Positions 17,680 through 28,799 of a stretch of 64,000 bases of DNA are shown here, in pieces. This DNA comes from Stieleria mannarensis (lineage in GTDB: Bacteria > Planctomycetota > Planctomycetia > Pirellulales > Pirellulaceae). The number at the start of each line of letters is the position of its first letter. The stretch's first letter is position 1. Position numbers and translations under genes: made by a program. The notes below the pieces were generated by a model, which saw nothing but the letters and a program-made list of their open reading frames with translations, did no database searches and had not been told where the DNA came from. The DNA lies in assembly GCF_014154935.1 (NCBI RefSeq), contig NZ_JACEHH010000048.1, positions 1 to 64,000 on the forward strand. The letters run 5' to 3'.

Positions 17680-19224
17680 ATGATAAAGCGTCTCCTTTGC
17701 GTTCACGCCGTTGTTGCGGTCGTCCTCTCATTTGCCGACGTCGCCCGGTGCGACCAGGCGACGGGGGATCGCTTCGTGGATCCGCCGGCCACCATCGATC
17801 GCTACCTGGTCGAATCCTGGCGGCAGACATCGATTGAACCGAGTGCACGAAGCAGCGATGCCGAGTTCTGTCGACGCGTTTGGCTGGATCTCGCCGGCGT
17901 CGCGCCCCCGGTGTGGCAGCTGCGCACGTTCCTGGCCGACCCCGCACCGGACAAACGAGATCGATTGATCGATTCCTTGCTGGATTCCGCGCGATTTGCC
18001 AACCACATGGCCAATCGCTGGAACACGTTTCTGTTGCCCGCCGATGCAGCCGAACCGAATCAAGAGAACGCGGCAGCGATGCACGGTTGGTTGAGGCAAC
18101 AATTCCTCAAGAACACTCCCTACGATCATCTCGTCGGTGGCTTCCTGACCGCCGGCGGCAAAAGTGACCGCGGGCCGGCGATCTTTTACACCTCGCGAAA
18201 CCTGGAACCGGTCAAGCTGGCCGCGGCGACGTCCCGATTGTTTTTGGGGGTGCAATTGGAATGCGCCCAGTGTCACGACCACCCCTATGCGCGTTGGACG
18301 CAAGAGGACTTCTGGTCCTTCGCCGCCTTCTTCGCACAACTTCGATTGAGCGATTCCGACATGCGTGGCGGCGGCCAAGCGATCGAGGACCGCAGCGGCG
18401 GGGAAGTGATGTTTCCCGAATCGGACCGTGTCATGTCGCCGCGATATCCCGGCGTGTCGTCGCCGCCTGAAACCGATCCGACCGACTTTCGGCGACGGCA
18501 ATTGACGATTTGGTTGGCCTCTCGCAACAACCCTTACTTCGCACGCGCGGCCGCCAACCGTGTTTGGGCGCATCTGTTCGGACGTGGGATCGTCGATCCG
18601 GTCGACGCCATGGACTCCAGCCACCCGCCCAGCCATCCCGAACTGCTGCAGTTTTTGGCCGACTACCTGGTGGAACAACGCTTCGATTTGCGGGCTCTGT
18701 ACCGAGTGATTGCACGTAGCGACGCCTACCAACGCAGCAGCGAGATCCGCGACGCCACGCGGCCGCCGGCGGATTCCTTTGCCGCGATGAACATCAAAAC
18801 GCTGTCGGCGTCACAGTACTTCGACAGTCTTCGGCAAAACGTCTTGATGGGAACGGGGAGTCCAGCCGGAGCACAAACGGCGCGGACGGAATTTCTCAGA
18901 CGGATGGATGCCGCGGACGCCGATCCGAGCGATTTTCCGCATGGCGTCGTGCAGGTGCTGGGCATGATGAACGGGCCCGAAATGTTGGCCGCGACGATGG
19001 ACCAGCAGAGCGGGCTGATCGCATCGATGGACGCGCCGTTTTTTGACGATGCCGATCGGATCGAAACGCTGTTTTTGGCCTGTCTGTCAAGACCGCCGAC
19101 CGATGCCGAACAAGCCCAGTTCCTGGCCTATTTGAAGACAACGTCCGAGCAACCCCTCAAGGAACGACTGAGTGATCTGACGTGGATTTTGCTCAATACG
19201 GCCGAGTGTTTTGTTTGTCCGTGA
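17680..19224 (+). CDS. DUF1549/DUF1553 domain protein (compact PSCyt2-PSD1 type)
   Basis: The 514-residue protein has a signal peptide. The DUF1549 part follows (FCRRVWLDLAGVAPPVWQL, with a CAQCHDHPYARW motif near residue 195) and then the DUF1553 part (ARAAANRVWAHLFGRGIVDP, LLQFLADYLVEQRFDLRALYR). These families are nearly confined to planctomycetes and verrucomicrobia and always sit beside a DUF1501 gene, as here. At 514 residues it is much shorter than the usual 700-1100-residue members and lacks the N-terminal PSCyt1 cytochrome domain. CxxCH could bind haem, but only one such motif is present. Biochemical function is unproven; a periplasmic redox or polymer-degradation role is assumed in the literature. 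Confidence 0.93.
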   Translation: MIKRLLCVHAVVAVVLSFADVARCDQATGDRFVDPPATIDRYLVESWRQTSIEPSARSSDAEFCRRVWLDLAGVAPPVWQLRTFLADPAPDKRDRLIDSLLDSARFANHMANRWNTFLLPADAAEPNQENAAAMHGWLRQQFLKNTPYDHLVGGFLTAGGKSDRGPAIFYTSRNLEPVKLAAATSRLFLGVQLECAQCHDHPYARWTQEDFWSFAAFFAQLRLSDSDMRGGGQAIEDRSGGEVMFPESDRVMSPRYPGVSSPPETDPTDFRRRQLTIWLASRNNPYFARAAANRVWAHLFGRGIVDPVDAMDSSHPPSHPELLQFLADYLVEQRFDLRALYRVIARSDAYQRSSEIRDATRPPADSFAAMNIKTLSASQYFDSLRQNVLMGTGSPAGAQTARTEFLRRMDAADADPSDFPHGVVQVLGMMNGPEMLAATMDQQSGLIASMDAPFFDDADRIETLFLACLSRPPTDAEQAQFLAYLKTTSEQPLKERLSDLTWILLNTAECFVCP

Positions 19225-19231
19225 GAAGAAG

Positions 19232-19410
19232 GTGTGGAAGCCTATACTACAGCGGATTGACAGGCTGGAAGCGTATCCCACAGCGGATTGACAGGCTGGA
19301 AGCCTATCCTACAGCGGATTGACAGGCTGGAAGCCTATCCCACAGCGGATTGACAGGCTGGAAGCCTATCCCACAGCGGATTGACAGGCTGGAAGCCTAT
19401 CCCACAGCAG
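19232..19410 (+). repeat. Tandem array of a 31-bp unit, about six copies
   Basis: Units start at 19232, 19263, 19294, 19325, 19356 and 19387, with the core ggctggaagcctatcccaca followed by gcggattgaca. Copies differ by one or two bases and the last is partial. The array fills almost the whole gap between the DUF1549 stop and the DUF1501 start, so it lies in the mRNA between two genes expected to be co-transcribed. There are no unique spacers, so it is not a CRISPR array. Confidence 0.95.
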
Positions 19411-19420
19411 AGGTGAATCC

Positions 19421-20734
19421 ATGTTTCAACCACCGGTTTTTACTCGGCGTCAGTCGATCGCCGCCGCCGTTTCGATCGGTGGGACGATCGGGATCAGCCC
19501 CCTGATGCGATCGATCGCGGCCGTCGCTGCGGAGGAGCCTGCAAACGACCAGCGGCATTGCGTGTTGCTGTGGATGTCCGGCGGCCCCAGCCAGATCGAC
19601 ACGTTCGACATGAAACCCAAACACAACAACGGTGGGGCGTTTGAAGAGATCGCGACCTCGGTCCCGGGGCTGCGATTCAGCGAACACCTTCCAAAACTGT
19701 CCGGCCAGGCGGATCGGCTGGCGATCTTGCGCGGCATGTCGACCAAGGAAGGCGATCACGAGCGGGGGACGACTGTGATGCGCACCGGTCACGCCCTCGG
19801 TGGTCCGGTCCGCTACCCGGCGATCGGATGTTCGCTTTCAAAATCGCTGCGGAACCCCGTGTCCAAACTGCCCCACTACGTCACGATCGCGCCGGGCCCG
19901 TTCGCACGCAGTTCGCTAAGCCCAGGTTTTCTGGGACCGAAGTACGCGGCGACGTCGGTCAGCGTTTCCGGGCCGCCGGGCAGTGACAATTTCGCAGCGT
20001 TGCGTGTCGATCATTTGCAACCGCATCCGCAGGTCGATGCCCCGCGTTTCCAGCGCCGATTGGCCCTTTGGGAATCAATGCAGGCGACATTCTTACAGAC
20101 CCGGGATACGCCAAACGTCGTCGCGCACGACACCGTGTACCGATCGGCCATCGACATGCTCGGCAGCGACGCCAAAGATGCGTTTGACCTGACCGGAGAA
20201 CCGGACGTCGTCCGCCAGGCCTACGGAAGCGGCACGTTCGGACAAGGATGCTTGATGGCCAGACGTTTGATCGAACGTGGCGTGCCGCTGGTCGAAGTGA
20301 CGTTGGGCGACGGATTGGGCTGGGACACGCATGCGAACAACTTTGACCAGGTCAAACGACTGAGCGAACAACTGGATGTGGGATGGTCGACGCTGATGAC
20401 CGAGTTGGCCGATCGAGGGCTGTTGGAAAAAACAACGATCTTGTGGGCGGGTGAATTCGGACGCACGCCCGCGATCAATTCCAACGGCGGGCGAGACCAT
20501 TTCCCCCAAGCGTTTTCGTGTGTGCTGGCCGGCGGAGGGATCGCCGGTGGCCAAGCCTATGGCGCCACCAGCGCCGACGGCATGGAAGTGACTGACGGAA
20601 AGATCGACCAGCAAGACCTGCTGGCGACGCTCTGCGCGGCGTTGGGAGTCGACCCGGCCAGCGAGAACATCGCCGAAGGCGGCCGGCCGATCGCGATCTC
20701 CGAAGGAAGCCCGATCCGGCAGGTGTTGCTGTGA
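19421..20734 (+). CDS. DUF1501 domain protein, Tat-exported
   Basis: The 437-residue protein has a Tat-type signal (FTRRQSIAAAVSIGGTIG) and the DUF1501 body: CVLLWMSGGPSQIDTFDMKP, KLSGQADRLAILRGM, GDHERGTTVMRTGH, LGDGLGWDTHANNF, ILWAGEFGRTPAINSNGGRDH. DUF1501 has an alkaline-phosphatase/sulfatase-like core, and conserved Asp/His residues (WDTH, GRDH) suggest metal binding. It is the standard partner of the DUF1549/DUF1553 gene just upstream, from which the 31-bp repeat array separates it. It is probably periplasmic; the substrate is unknown. Confidence 0.93.
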   Translation: MFQPPVFTRRQSIAAAVSIGGTIGISPLMRSIAAVAAEEPANDQRHCVLLWMSGGPSQIDTFDMKPKHNNGGAFEEIATSVPGLRFSEHLPKLSGQADRLAILRGMSTKEGDHERGTTVMRTGHALGGPVRYPAIGCSLSKSLRNPVSKLPHYVTIAPGPFARSSLSPGFLGPKYAATSVSVSGPPGSDNFAALRVDHLQPHPQVDAPRFQRRLALWESMQATFLQTRDTPNVVAHDTVYRSAIDMLGSDAKDAFDLTGEPDVVRQAYGSGTFGQGCLMARRLIERGVPLVEVTLGDGLGWDTHANNFDQVKRLSEQLDVGWSTLMTELADRGLLEKTTILWAGEFGRTPAINSNGGRDHFPQAFSCVLAGGGIAGGQAYGATSADGMEVTDGKIDQQDLLATLCAALGVDPASENIAEGGRPIAISEGSPIRQVLL

Positions 20735-20761
20735 TTTTTTTCGTCTCACACGGGAACGTTG

Positions 20762-20825
20762 ACGTGGTTACGCTCGCCAGAGCGTGGATTACAGCGGGGA
20801 TCCACCTTCTGGCGAAGGCAGCGAC
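20762..20825. repeat. REP-like palindromic repeat at the 5' edge of the EF-hand gene
   Basis: The modules (cgctcgccagagcgtgga, then atccaccttctggcgaag) are the inverted arrangement of the repeat at 9961-10028. The sequence reads as open frame in line with the EF-hand gene, giving a spurious N-terminal extension. It lies between the DUF1501 stop and the proposed GTG start. Confidence 0.88.
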
Positions 20826-20826
20826 G

Positions 20827-22689
20827 GTGCTGAAGAAATGCATCAGCGTACAGTCGATTGTTTTTCCAATCCTTCTCGGACTCTCTGGATGCGATCGTAC
20901 GCCCGATCCGCCGCCGACCAAGACGATCGCGGCGCCCATAGTGACAGAAGAGCCCACCATCGTGACATCGGCAAGTGCGCCACCGGAGTCTGAACCGGAA
21001 GTCGAACAACAGGCAAGCGACGAAAGCGATCGAAACGACGATGCAGCCGACGCAGATCCGATCGCCGCCGATCCCGCAACCAAGTCCCCCCAGACCAACG
21101 AGAACCCGACCGCATCGTCCGAAGTCGAAACCACCCCGGACGCCTCTTCGTCAGAACAAACCGCAAACGAGACAACCCCAACGCCCGCATCCGCGTACCG
21201 TCTTTGGATCCCGACGTCCAAGGGGCCGCTGTTGGTCGGCTTGAACGTCCTGATCGACGATCAACCACTGCGTGATGCCTTCGATCAAAAACTGGCGATG
21301 GTGCGAAAGGAGATTGCAGCGACAACGCATCAACCACCGACCTGGGATCAGCTCTTGGAACACGTTTCCGGCGACGCGGCGACCTTCGGGCAGACAGCGT
21401 CTCGCGTCAATGGTCAGAAACAATCGCTCATCAAACGCTACGATCGCAACAAAGACCAGCGGGTCGATGATCAGGAGTTCGTACGATTCCTGTTTCGCGA
21501 GTCCAACGCCAATGGCGAATTCCGGCTGTTCGGAACCGACGCCTTTCGATGGTCCAATCGCAGTGAATCGCCGCTGTTTTCCGCCATCGATCGAAATCAG
21601 GATCGAAAGCTCGATGCGACCGAGATCGACCTGGCCGCCGAAGCGTTGCTGCGGGAGATCGACACCAATGCCGACCAGTGCATCGACTTTGCCGAATCAT
21701 CGCGGGAACGCCAAAGCGACGACAATGCCTGGCGGCGCAACCAGTCCAACCGCCAAGGCAACGTCGCGATGGATCTGGCCGGGTTCGTCAACTGGTCCAA
21801 TTTGTCCTATGCGATGGGCGGCATGCTTGAAGAGGCTGCCGTTTTTGGTCCGACCAATCCGGTCCGGTCGATCGACGCGAATCAGGACCAGTGGATTTCG
21901 ACGGAGGAAGCGGAATCGGTGCTGGGGCTCGATCCGGCGTTCACAATCACCGTCCGTTTCGACAGCGCCGATCCGGTCGTCTCGACGGTGGTGACGCTGC
22001 CAGGCTCGGCTAACGAAGCGACACGAATCGAACAGGAGACCGATCGCTGTTGGATCGTCGGCGAACCGTTCCAAGTCGGTATCGTGACATCGGATATTTC
22101 GACAACGGGAAACCGAATTCCGCGTGAGGTCTTTCGACAGTTGGATGCCGACAACAGCGGTGCGATCGACGAGGAGGAGCTTCCCGAAGCAGCCAAGAAG
22201 CAATTTCCGTTGGACCAGTTGGATGCAGACGGAGACGGCAAGTTGAGTTTCATGGAAATCAATCAAACGCTCGGTCAGAAGCAATCGATCTGGAACGTTC
22301 AGGTCCGCGGCCGAGCGGCAGAGCACCCCGATGGTGTGTTTGCCTGGCTGGATCGGGACCACGATCAGTTCCTGTCCCATCGCGAAATCGTCTCGGCGCC
22401 TGCGCGATTGCAAACTCTGGTCGACGAAACCGGTACGGTGCCGGCGAGGACCATCCCGGACACGCTGATGATCCAGTTTTGTCGCGGCCAACCGGATCAA
22501 GACGAGATGCGATTCCAGATCAAGCAAGCGAATTCGGCCGAAACCGATTCGCGTCCCCGTTGGGCGATTCGCATGGATGCCAATCGAGACGGGGATGTCT
22601 CGGAGAACGAATTCATCGGCCCGCTCGAAGTCTTCCGCGAACTCGATGCCGACGAGGATCGTTTTCTGTCGGCGGTGGAGGTGCAGTAG
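20827..22689 (+). CDS. EF-hand-rich lipoprotein
   Basis: The 620-residue protein has about nine EF-hand-like calcium loops, among them DRNKDQRVDDQEF, DRNQDRKLDATEI, DANQDQWISTEEA, DADNSGAIDEEEL, DADGDGKLSFMEI, DRDHDQFLSHREI and DANRDGDVSENEF. Starting at GTG 20827 gives MLKKCISVQSIVFPILLGLSGC: a charged n-region, a hydrophobic core and a lipobox (LSGC). The frame is open back to 20731 and overlaps the DUF1501 stop, but those codons are a REP-like repeat, so the extension is doubted. A Pro/Glu/Thr-rich linker follows the lipid anchor. The protein is probably a calcium-binding surface lipoprotein, co-transcribed with the DUF1549/DUF1501 pair. The N-terminus needs proof. Confidence 0.8.
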   Translation: MLKKCISVQSIVFPILLGLSGCDRTPDPPPTKTIAAPIVTEEPTIVTSASAPPESEPEVEQQASDESDRNDDAADADPIAADPATKSPQTNENPTASSEVETTPDASSSEQTANETTPTPASAYRLWIPTSKGPLLVGLNVLIDDQPLRDAFDQKLAMVRKEIAATTHQPPTWDQLLEHVSGDAATFGQTASRVNGQKQSLIKRYDRNKDQRVDDQEFVRFLFRESNANGEFRLFGTDAFRWSNRSESPLFSAIDRNQDRKLDATEIDLAAEALLREIDTNADQCIDFAESSRERQSDDNAWRRNQSNRQGNVAMDLAGFVNWSNLSYAMGGMLEEAAVFGPTNPVRSIDANQDQWISTEEAESVLGLDPAFTITVRFDSADPVVSTVVTLPGSANEATRIEQETDRCWIVGEPFQVGIVTSDISTTGNRIPREVFRQLDADNSGAIDEEELPEAAKKQFPLDQLDADGDGKLSFMEINQTLGQKQSIWNVQVRGRAAEHPDGVFAWLDRDHDQFLSHREIVSAPARLQTLVDETGTVPARTIPDTLMIQFCRGQPDQDEMRFQIKQANSAETDSRPRWAIRMDANRDGDVSENEFIGPLEVFRELDADEDRFLSAVEVQ

Positions 22690-22707
22690 TGGGGCAGCGT
22701 TCCGGCA

Positions 22708-22735
22708 ACGTCGCTACGCTCGCCAGAGCGTGGAG
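22708..22735. repeat. Half copy of the REP-like repeat
   Basis: The right module cgctcgccagagcgtgga appears without its partner, just after the EF-hand stop codon. The convergent gap to icd (22690-22892) also holds a palindrome at 22876-22890 (aaccgcgtcgcggtt), immediately 3' of icd. The same word recurs at 38900-38914. Confidence 0.75.
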
Positions 22736-22892
22736 AGCACGCGGCTGGCAACTCGATCCATACGCACCAAGTAAAGACGCGATGTCACGAAACAATGGAA
22801 GACCCCCTCCCTTCCGGGACGTTAAATCTATAGCGGGTGAATTTCACGTTGCGTTGCGTGAAGCAATTCCAACACAACCGCGTCGCGGTTGC

Positions 22893-25214
<2,322 letters not shown>

Positions 25215-25300
25215 TCACCGGTGCATCAATTCGCCGCGTCGGCGGGGGGCGGCAGGAACTGAAGACCCAACCCTCCCCCGCGAGGGCATGTAGTTTTCGG

Positions 25301-25452
25301 GAATTCACCCTCCCTGGCAGAGGTCGTGCGGTTTTTAACCTCTGACTTAACAGTCGTTTACGACTTCACCCTCCCCTCGCTGCGCTCGACCCTCCCAGCC
25401 AGGGAGGGTCAATTCCAGAAAACCGCGCGACGTCGGCAGGGAGGGTGAATTC
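25301..25452. repeat. MITE-like element with about 34-bp terminal inverted repeats
   Basis: The left arm 25301-25334 (gaattcaccctccctggcag...) pairs with the right arm 25419-25452 (...ggcagggagggtgaattc) with few mismatches. Inside is a second hairpin at 25388-25410 (gaccctccc-agcca-gggagggtc). A partial copy of the left arm occurs at 28698-28727. It lies in the 359-bp gap between the icd start and the gpmI stop and has no coding capacity. It could be a non-autonomous mobile element; a transcription terminator for gpmI is an alternative. Confidence 0.85.
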
Positions 25453-25483
25453 GACTCAGCGATGAATCGCCCGCTTCGTCAAC

Positions 25484-27094
25484 TCACCCCAGATCGATCA
25501 GACTTTCGCCGGTCATTTCGGCGGGCTTTTCCAGTCCCATCAGGGCCAGGACGGTCGGTGCGATGTCGGCCAAACGACCTCCGCTGCGCAGCGTCTTGCC
25601 CTCCAAGCCAGGTTCGACCACGATCAGCGGGACGTCGTAGGTGGTGTGCGCGGTGTGCGGGCCGCCGGTTTCGGGATTGATCATCTGTTCGCAGTTGCCG
25701 TGGTCGGCGGTGATCACCAGCGATCCCCCGGCGGCCAAGGTCGCGTCGACGATCCTGCCGACACAGGCGTCCACTGTTTCAACCGCTTTGACCGCCGCCT
25801 GCAAGACTCCCGTGTGGCCGACCATGTCGCCGTTGGCAAAGTTGACGATGATCATCTCGCTGCGACCGGACTGGATTTCCTTGAGCACGTACTCGGTCAC
25901 TTCCGCGGCCGACATCTCGGGTTTCTGGTCATAGGTCGAAACGTCGCGCGGCGATTGGGCCATTTCCTGGTTCTGGCCGGGAAAGGGATCGTCGCGGTAA
26001 TCGTTGAAGAAGAACGTGACGTGCGGGTACTTTTCGGTTTCCGCACAACGGAACTGATGCAGCCCCAGGTCGCTGACGTATTGTCCTAGGATGTTCGGCA
26101 TCTTGGGCGGCTTTTCGAAGATGACGTTGACCGGCAACCCGGTCTCATAGCCGGTCATCGTGGCGTAGTACAGGTTGTCGACCTTGGTGCCCCGATCGAA
26201 GCCGCCGCCGGGAATCTCCGCCCACGCTTTGTCGTCGTAAACGAACGCCTTGGTGATTTCACGGGTGCGGTCGCCGCGGTAATTGATGAACACCACCGCG
26301 TCGCCGTCGCTGATCGTCGCGGCCGCTCCGCCCGGGGGCACGATCGACGTCGCTTCGATGAATTCATCGCCGCTGCGACTCGGTTCGGTCGGATTGTCGT
26401 AATAGGATTGAATCGCCTCGGCAGCCGACGCCGCCGTCCGCTCGGCGCCCTTGGTCAAGGCGTCATAGGCGGTTTGCACCCGTTCCCAGCGGAGGTCGCG
26501 GTCCATCGCATAGAAACGCCCGACGACCGTTCCGATCCGTCCCACGCCGGACTGATCCAGTTTGTCTTGAACTTGTTGCACGTAGCCCAAGCCGCCCGTC
26601 GGCGAGGTGTCGCGTCCGTCGGTGATCGCGTGCACGACCAACCGGTCCGCCGGCAATCCGCTGTCCTTGTACAAGTCGACGACGGCCAGCGCGTGTTCCA
26701 AATCGCTGTGGACACGGCCATCGGACATCAATCCAAGGATGTGCAGCTTGCCGCCGGTCTTGCGAATGTGCTCCAGCGTCCCCAGCAAGACCTCGTTCTT
26801 AAAGAATGCCCCTTCGCGGATCGAACGCGTGATTCGCATCACTTCCTGGTCCACGATTCGTCCGGCGCCGATGTTCTGGTGGCCGACTTCGCTGTTGCCC
26901 ATCACGCCGGCGGGCAACCCGACGTCTTCGCCGGAGGTTTTGATCAGCACGTTGGGGTACTGCTGCATCAGGGCGTCGGAGACCGGGATCTTGGCCTGGA
27001 CGACGGCGTTGGCCTTGTCCCACTCCGGGAAAGGGTTCTCGCCCCAGCCATCACGGACAATCAAAACGACAGGTTTGCGGCGAACTTCGGTCAT
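25484..27094 (-). CDS. gpmI: 2,3-bisphosphoglycerate-independent phosphoglycerate mutase
   Basis: The 536-residue glycolytic enzyme interconverts 3- and 2-phosphoglycerate using two manganese ions and a phosphoserine. Asp15 in IVRDGWGEN and Ser68 in MGNSEVGHQNIGAGR are the expected metal ligand and phosphorylated serine. The phosphatase-domain metal site appears again near the C-terminus as ITADHGNCEQM. The substrate loop (YAMDRDLRWERV, VHAITDGRDTSP) is intact. The start MTEVRRKPVVLIVRDGW agrees with the family. It is divergent from the phosphoglucose-isomerase-like gene at 27344, so two sugar-phosphate genes flank the same 249-bp control region. Confidence 0.97.
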   Translation of the reverse strand: MTEVRRKPVVLIVRDGWGENPFPEWDKANAVVQAKIPVSDALMQQYPNVLIKTSGEDVGLPAGVMGNSEVGHQNIGAGRIVDQEVMRITRSIREGAFFKNEVLLGTLEHIRKTGGKLHILGLMSDGRVHSDLEHALAVVDLYKDSGLPADRLVVHAITDGRDTSPTGGLGYVQQVQDKLDQSGVGRIGTVVGRFYAMDRDLRWERVQTAYDALTKGAERTAASAAEAIQSYYDNPTEPSRSGDEFIEATSIVPPGGAAATISDGDAVVFINYRGDRTREITKAFVYDDKAWAEIPGGGFDRGTKVDNLYYATMTGYETGLPVNVIFEKPPKMPNILGQYVSDLGLHQFRCAETEKYPHVTFFFNDYRDDPFPGQNQEMAQSPRDVSTYDQKPEMSAAEVTEYVLKEIQSGRSEMIIVNFANGDMVGHTGVLQAAVKAVETVDACVGRIVDATLAAGGSLVITADHGNCEQMINPETGGPHTAHTTYDVPLIVVEPGLEGKTLRSGGRLADIAPTVLALMGLEKPAEMTGESLIDLG

Positions 27095-27343
27095 GATTCA
27101 GTGGGCGAGTGGATTCTGGAGGCGACGGGGCGTGTGAATAAGAAGGAGGCTGACGTGCCGCAGGGCGGCGGACGCGGGCGGTATGTCCTTCGGTGTGCAG
27201 ACAGAATGTTAGCCCAGACCGGGCGTCCTCCAAAGTGGGTCACTATCCCGGTGGGCGTGGCTTGGGTTGGCGTCTAGGATTCCGTCGCGTCTTCATCCTG
27301 GGATAAGCCGATTCATCCGTCATCTTTTGCTTCCGATCCCCAA

Positions 27344-28687
27344 ATGCCGCTGATCCGTCTGGAATCTTCCGAAACTTCTGTGCCGCCGGCGCTAGCCGCG
27401 TCGCTCGAATCGGCGCGCGACACTTTCGTCGACGCTGATGCGGTCGATTTCGACGTCGAGGCGAATTTGTGTCCGCGGCTGCCGGCGGATCTGCCGTTCT
27501 TTGCCCTGCCCGAACAACAGTTGCTGGCGTACGAAAAACACCGCGAGACAAGTGAACTGGGACACATCTTTCGCATCGCCAACGGATTGCACGACCACAT
27601 CGACGCGGTGGTGATGACCGGGGCCGGTGGAGGCTTCCTGGGGGCTCGCGCGATCGCCGCGGCTTGTTGCGACCCGTATCACAACGAAACCACTCGTGCC
27701 GCTCGCGGTAGCAAACCGCGAATTTATTTCGCCGGCGATGAATTGGACAACGATCAGTTGCAATCCTTGATCGGCCGATTGTCCGCCGGCGGGTACGGTG
27801 ACGGAGCCGCCGAAGGGACTTGGGCGATCATCGCGGCCGATGCCGCCGGGCATTCTGATTCGCCGCGGTATGTGCGGGATCATTTGATCGAGTTGCTGCG
27901 GACCAGCACGCCATCGATCGCCCCCGAGCTTCGCGCACGGTTGGTCACCGCAATCGGCCCCAGCAGCAACCCGTCAAGTGGTCCGATCGCGCAGCATCTT
28001 GCCTCGCTGGGGTTCGACCAATCGTTGCGTGTGCCCGCTGCGGTCGCGAATCGTAACAGTGTGTTCACTCCAATGGGGCTGCTCTCTTCTGCGTTCTTAG
28101 GCCTGGACTGCATCCAGTTGCTGGTCGGGGCCGCGGCGATCAACGAGAACTTTCGCAAGGAGCCGTTTGACCAGAACCTGGTGCTGCGGTTTGTGGCAGC
28201 CAATCGGGCGGCGGCGAAGGGCGATGACCGACCGGCGGGGTGCAAACGTTTCTTTGCTTGGTGGGCCCGCAGCCTGGACGGATTTCAGGATTGGATTCGT
28301 TGTCTGCATCCCGATCATTGGCCGTTGGACGTGGCGACCGAGTCCGGCCGGTCGGTGTTAACCGCGCAGCTGGAATCGGAGTGTCTTCGTCGCGATTCAT
28401 TGGTCTGCAATCACATCGAAGTGGCGGCGATCCGCACCGACCCGCTGCCGGTCACGCCGGGACAAGCTCTGCGTCGTGGCGATGATTCCGAATCGGTTCG
28501 GCAGTTGCAACAACACTCCGCCGCGCGTGTCGACCAGCAGCTTTCCGCGTTCGGGATCCGGCAAAATCGAATCACCCTGCCGGTGATCGACACCCATTCG
28601 CTTGGCCAGTGGATGCAACTGATGATGCTCTCCGCGTCGATCGAGTCCGTGATGGAAGCCAACCCGTCCAGCCACGGCACCAAGTAA
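27344..28687 (+). CDS. Divergent phosphoglucose-isomerase-like protein (SIS fold)
   Basis: The 447-residue protein keeps the outline of glucose-6-phosphate isomerase: VVMTGAGGGFLGARAI for the first SIS glycine loop, VFTPMGLLSSAFLGLD for the helix after the second phosphate site, and AAAINENFRKEPFDQN. However, the signature GGRFS before that helix is replaced by NRNS, and the phosphate-binding SKT(F/E)T-like loop reads SSNPSSG. Catalytic competence is therefore uncertain. It may be a planctomycete-specific isomerase variant or a non-catalytic homologue. Its placement beside gpmI supports a role in sugar-phosphate metabolism. The start MPLIRLESS is taken from the frame; no Shine-Dalgarno sequence is visible. 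Confidence 0.72.
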   Translation: MPLIRLESSETSVPPALAASLESARDTFVDADAVDFDVEANLCPRLPADLPFFALPEQQLLAYEKHRETSELGHIFRIANGLHDHIDAVVMTGAGGGFLGARAIAAACCDPYHNETTRAARGSKPRIYFAGDELDNDQLQSLIGRLSAGGYGDGAAEGTWAIIAADAAGHSDSPRYVRDHLIELLRTSTPSIAPELRARLVTAIGPSSNPSSGPIAQHLASLGFDQSLRVPAAVANRNSVFTPMGLLSSAFLGLDCIQLLVGAAAINENFRKEPFDQNLVLRFVAANRAAAKGDDRPAGCKRFFAWWARSLDGFQDWIRCLHPDHWPLDVATESGRSVLTAQLESECLRRDSLVCNHIEVAAIRTDPLPVTPGQALRRGDDSESVRQLQQHSAARVDQQLSAFGIRQNRITLPVIDTHSLGQWMQLMMLSASIESVMEANPSSHGTK

Positions 28688-28697
28688 CGACGAAATC

Positions 28698-28727
28698 CTC
28701 CCTGGCAGAGGTTCTGCGGTCTTTAAG
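28698..28727 (+). repeat. Partial copy of the MITE-like left arm
   Basis: The words cctccctggcagaggt and tgcggtctttaa match the left arm of the element at 25301-25452 with a few changes. No right arm follows. It lies just after the isomerase-like gene. Confidence 0.7.
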
Positions 28728-28799
28728 TCATTGCTGGCTAAGGGTTTCGTCAACTTCCCCGGTCCCCCCAGAACCACAGGGTGGTCAATACCCACGGAT

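Noticed and set aside
19232-19410. Possible CRISPR array
   Set aside because: The units are contiguous 31-bp copies without unique spacers and no cas genes are present.
22876-22890. Palindrome aaccgcgtcgcggtt after icd as an intrinsic terminator
   Set aside because: No T-run follows on the minus strand, and the same word occurs at 38900 in a divergent gap, so it is more likely a dispersed repeat.
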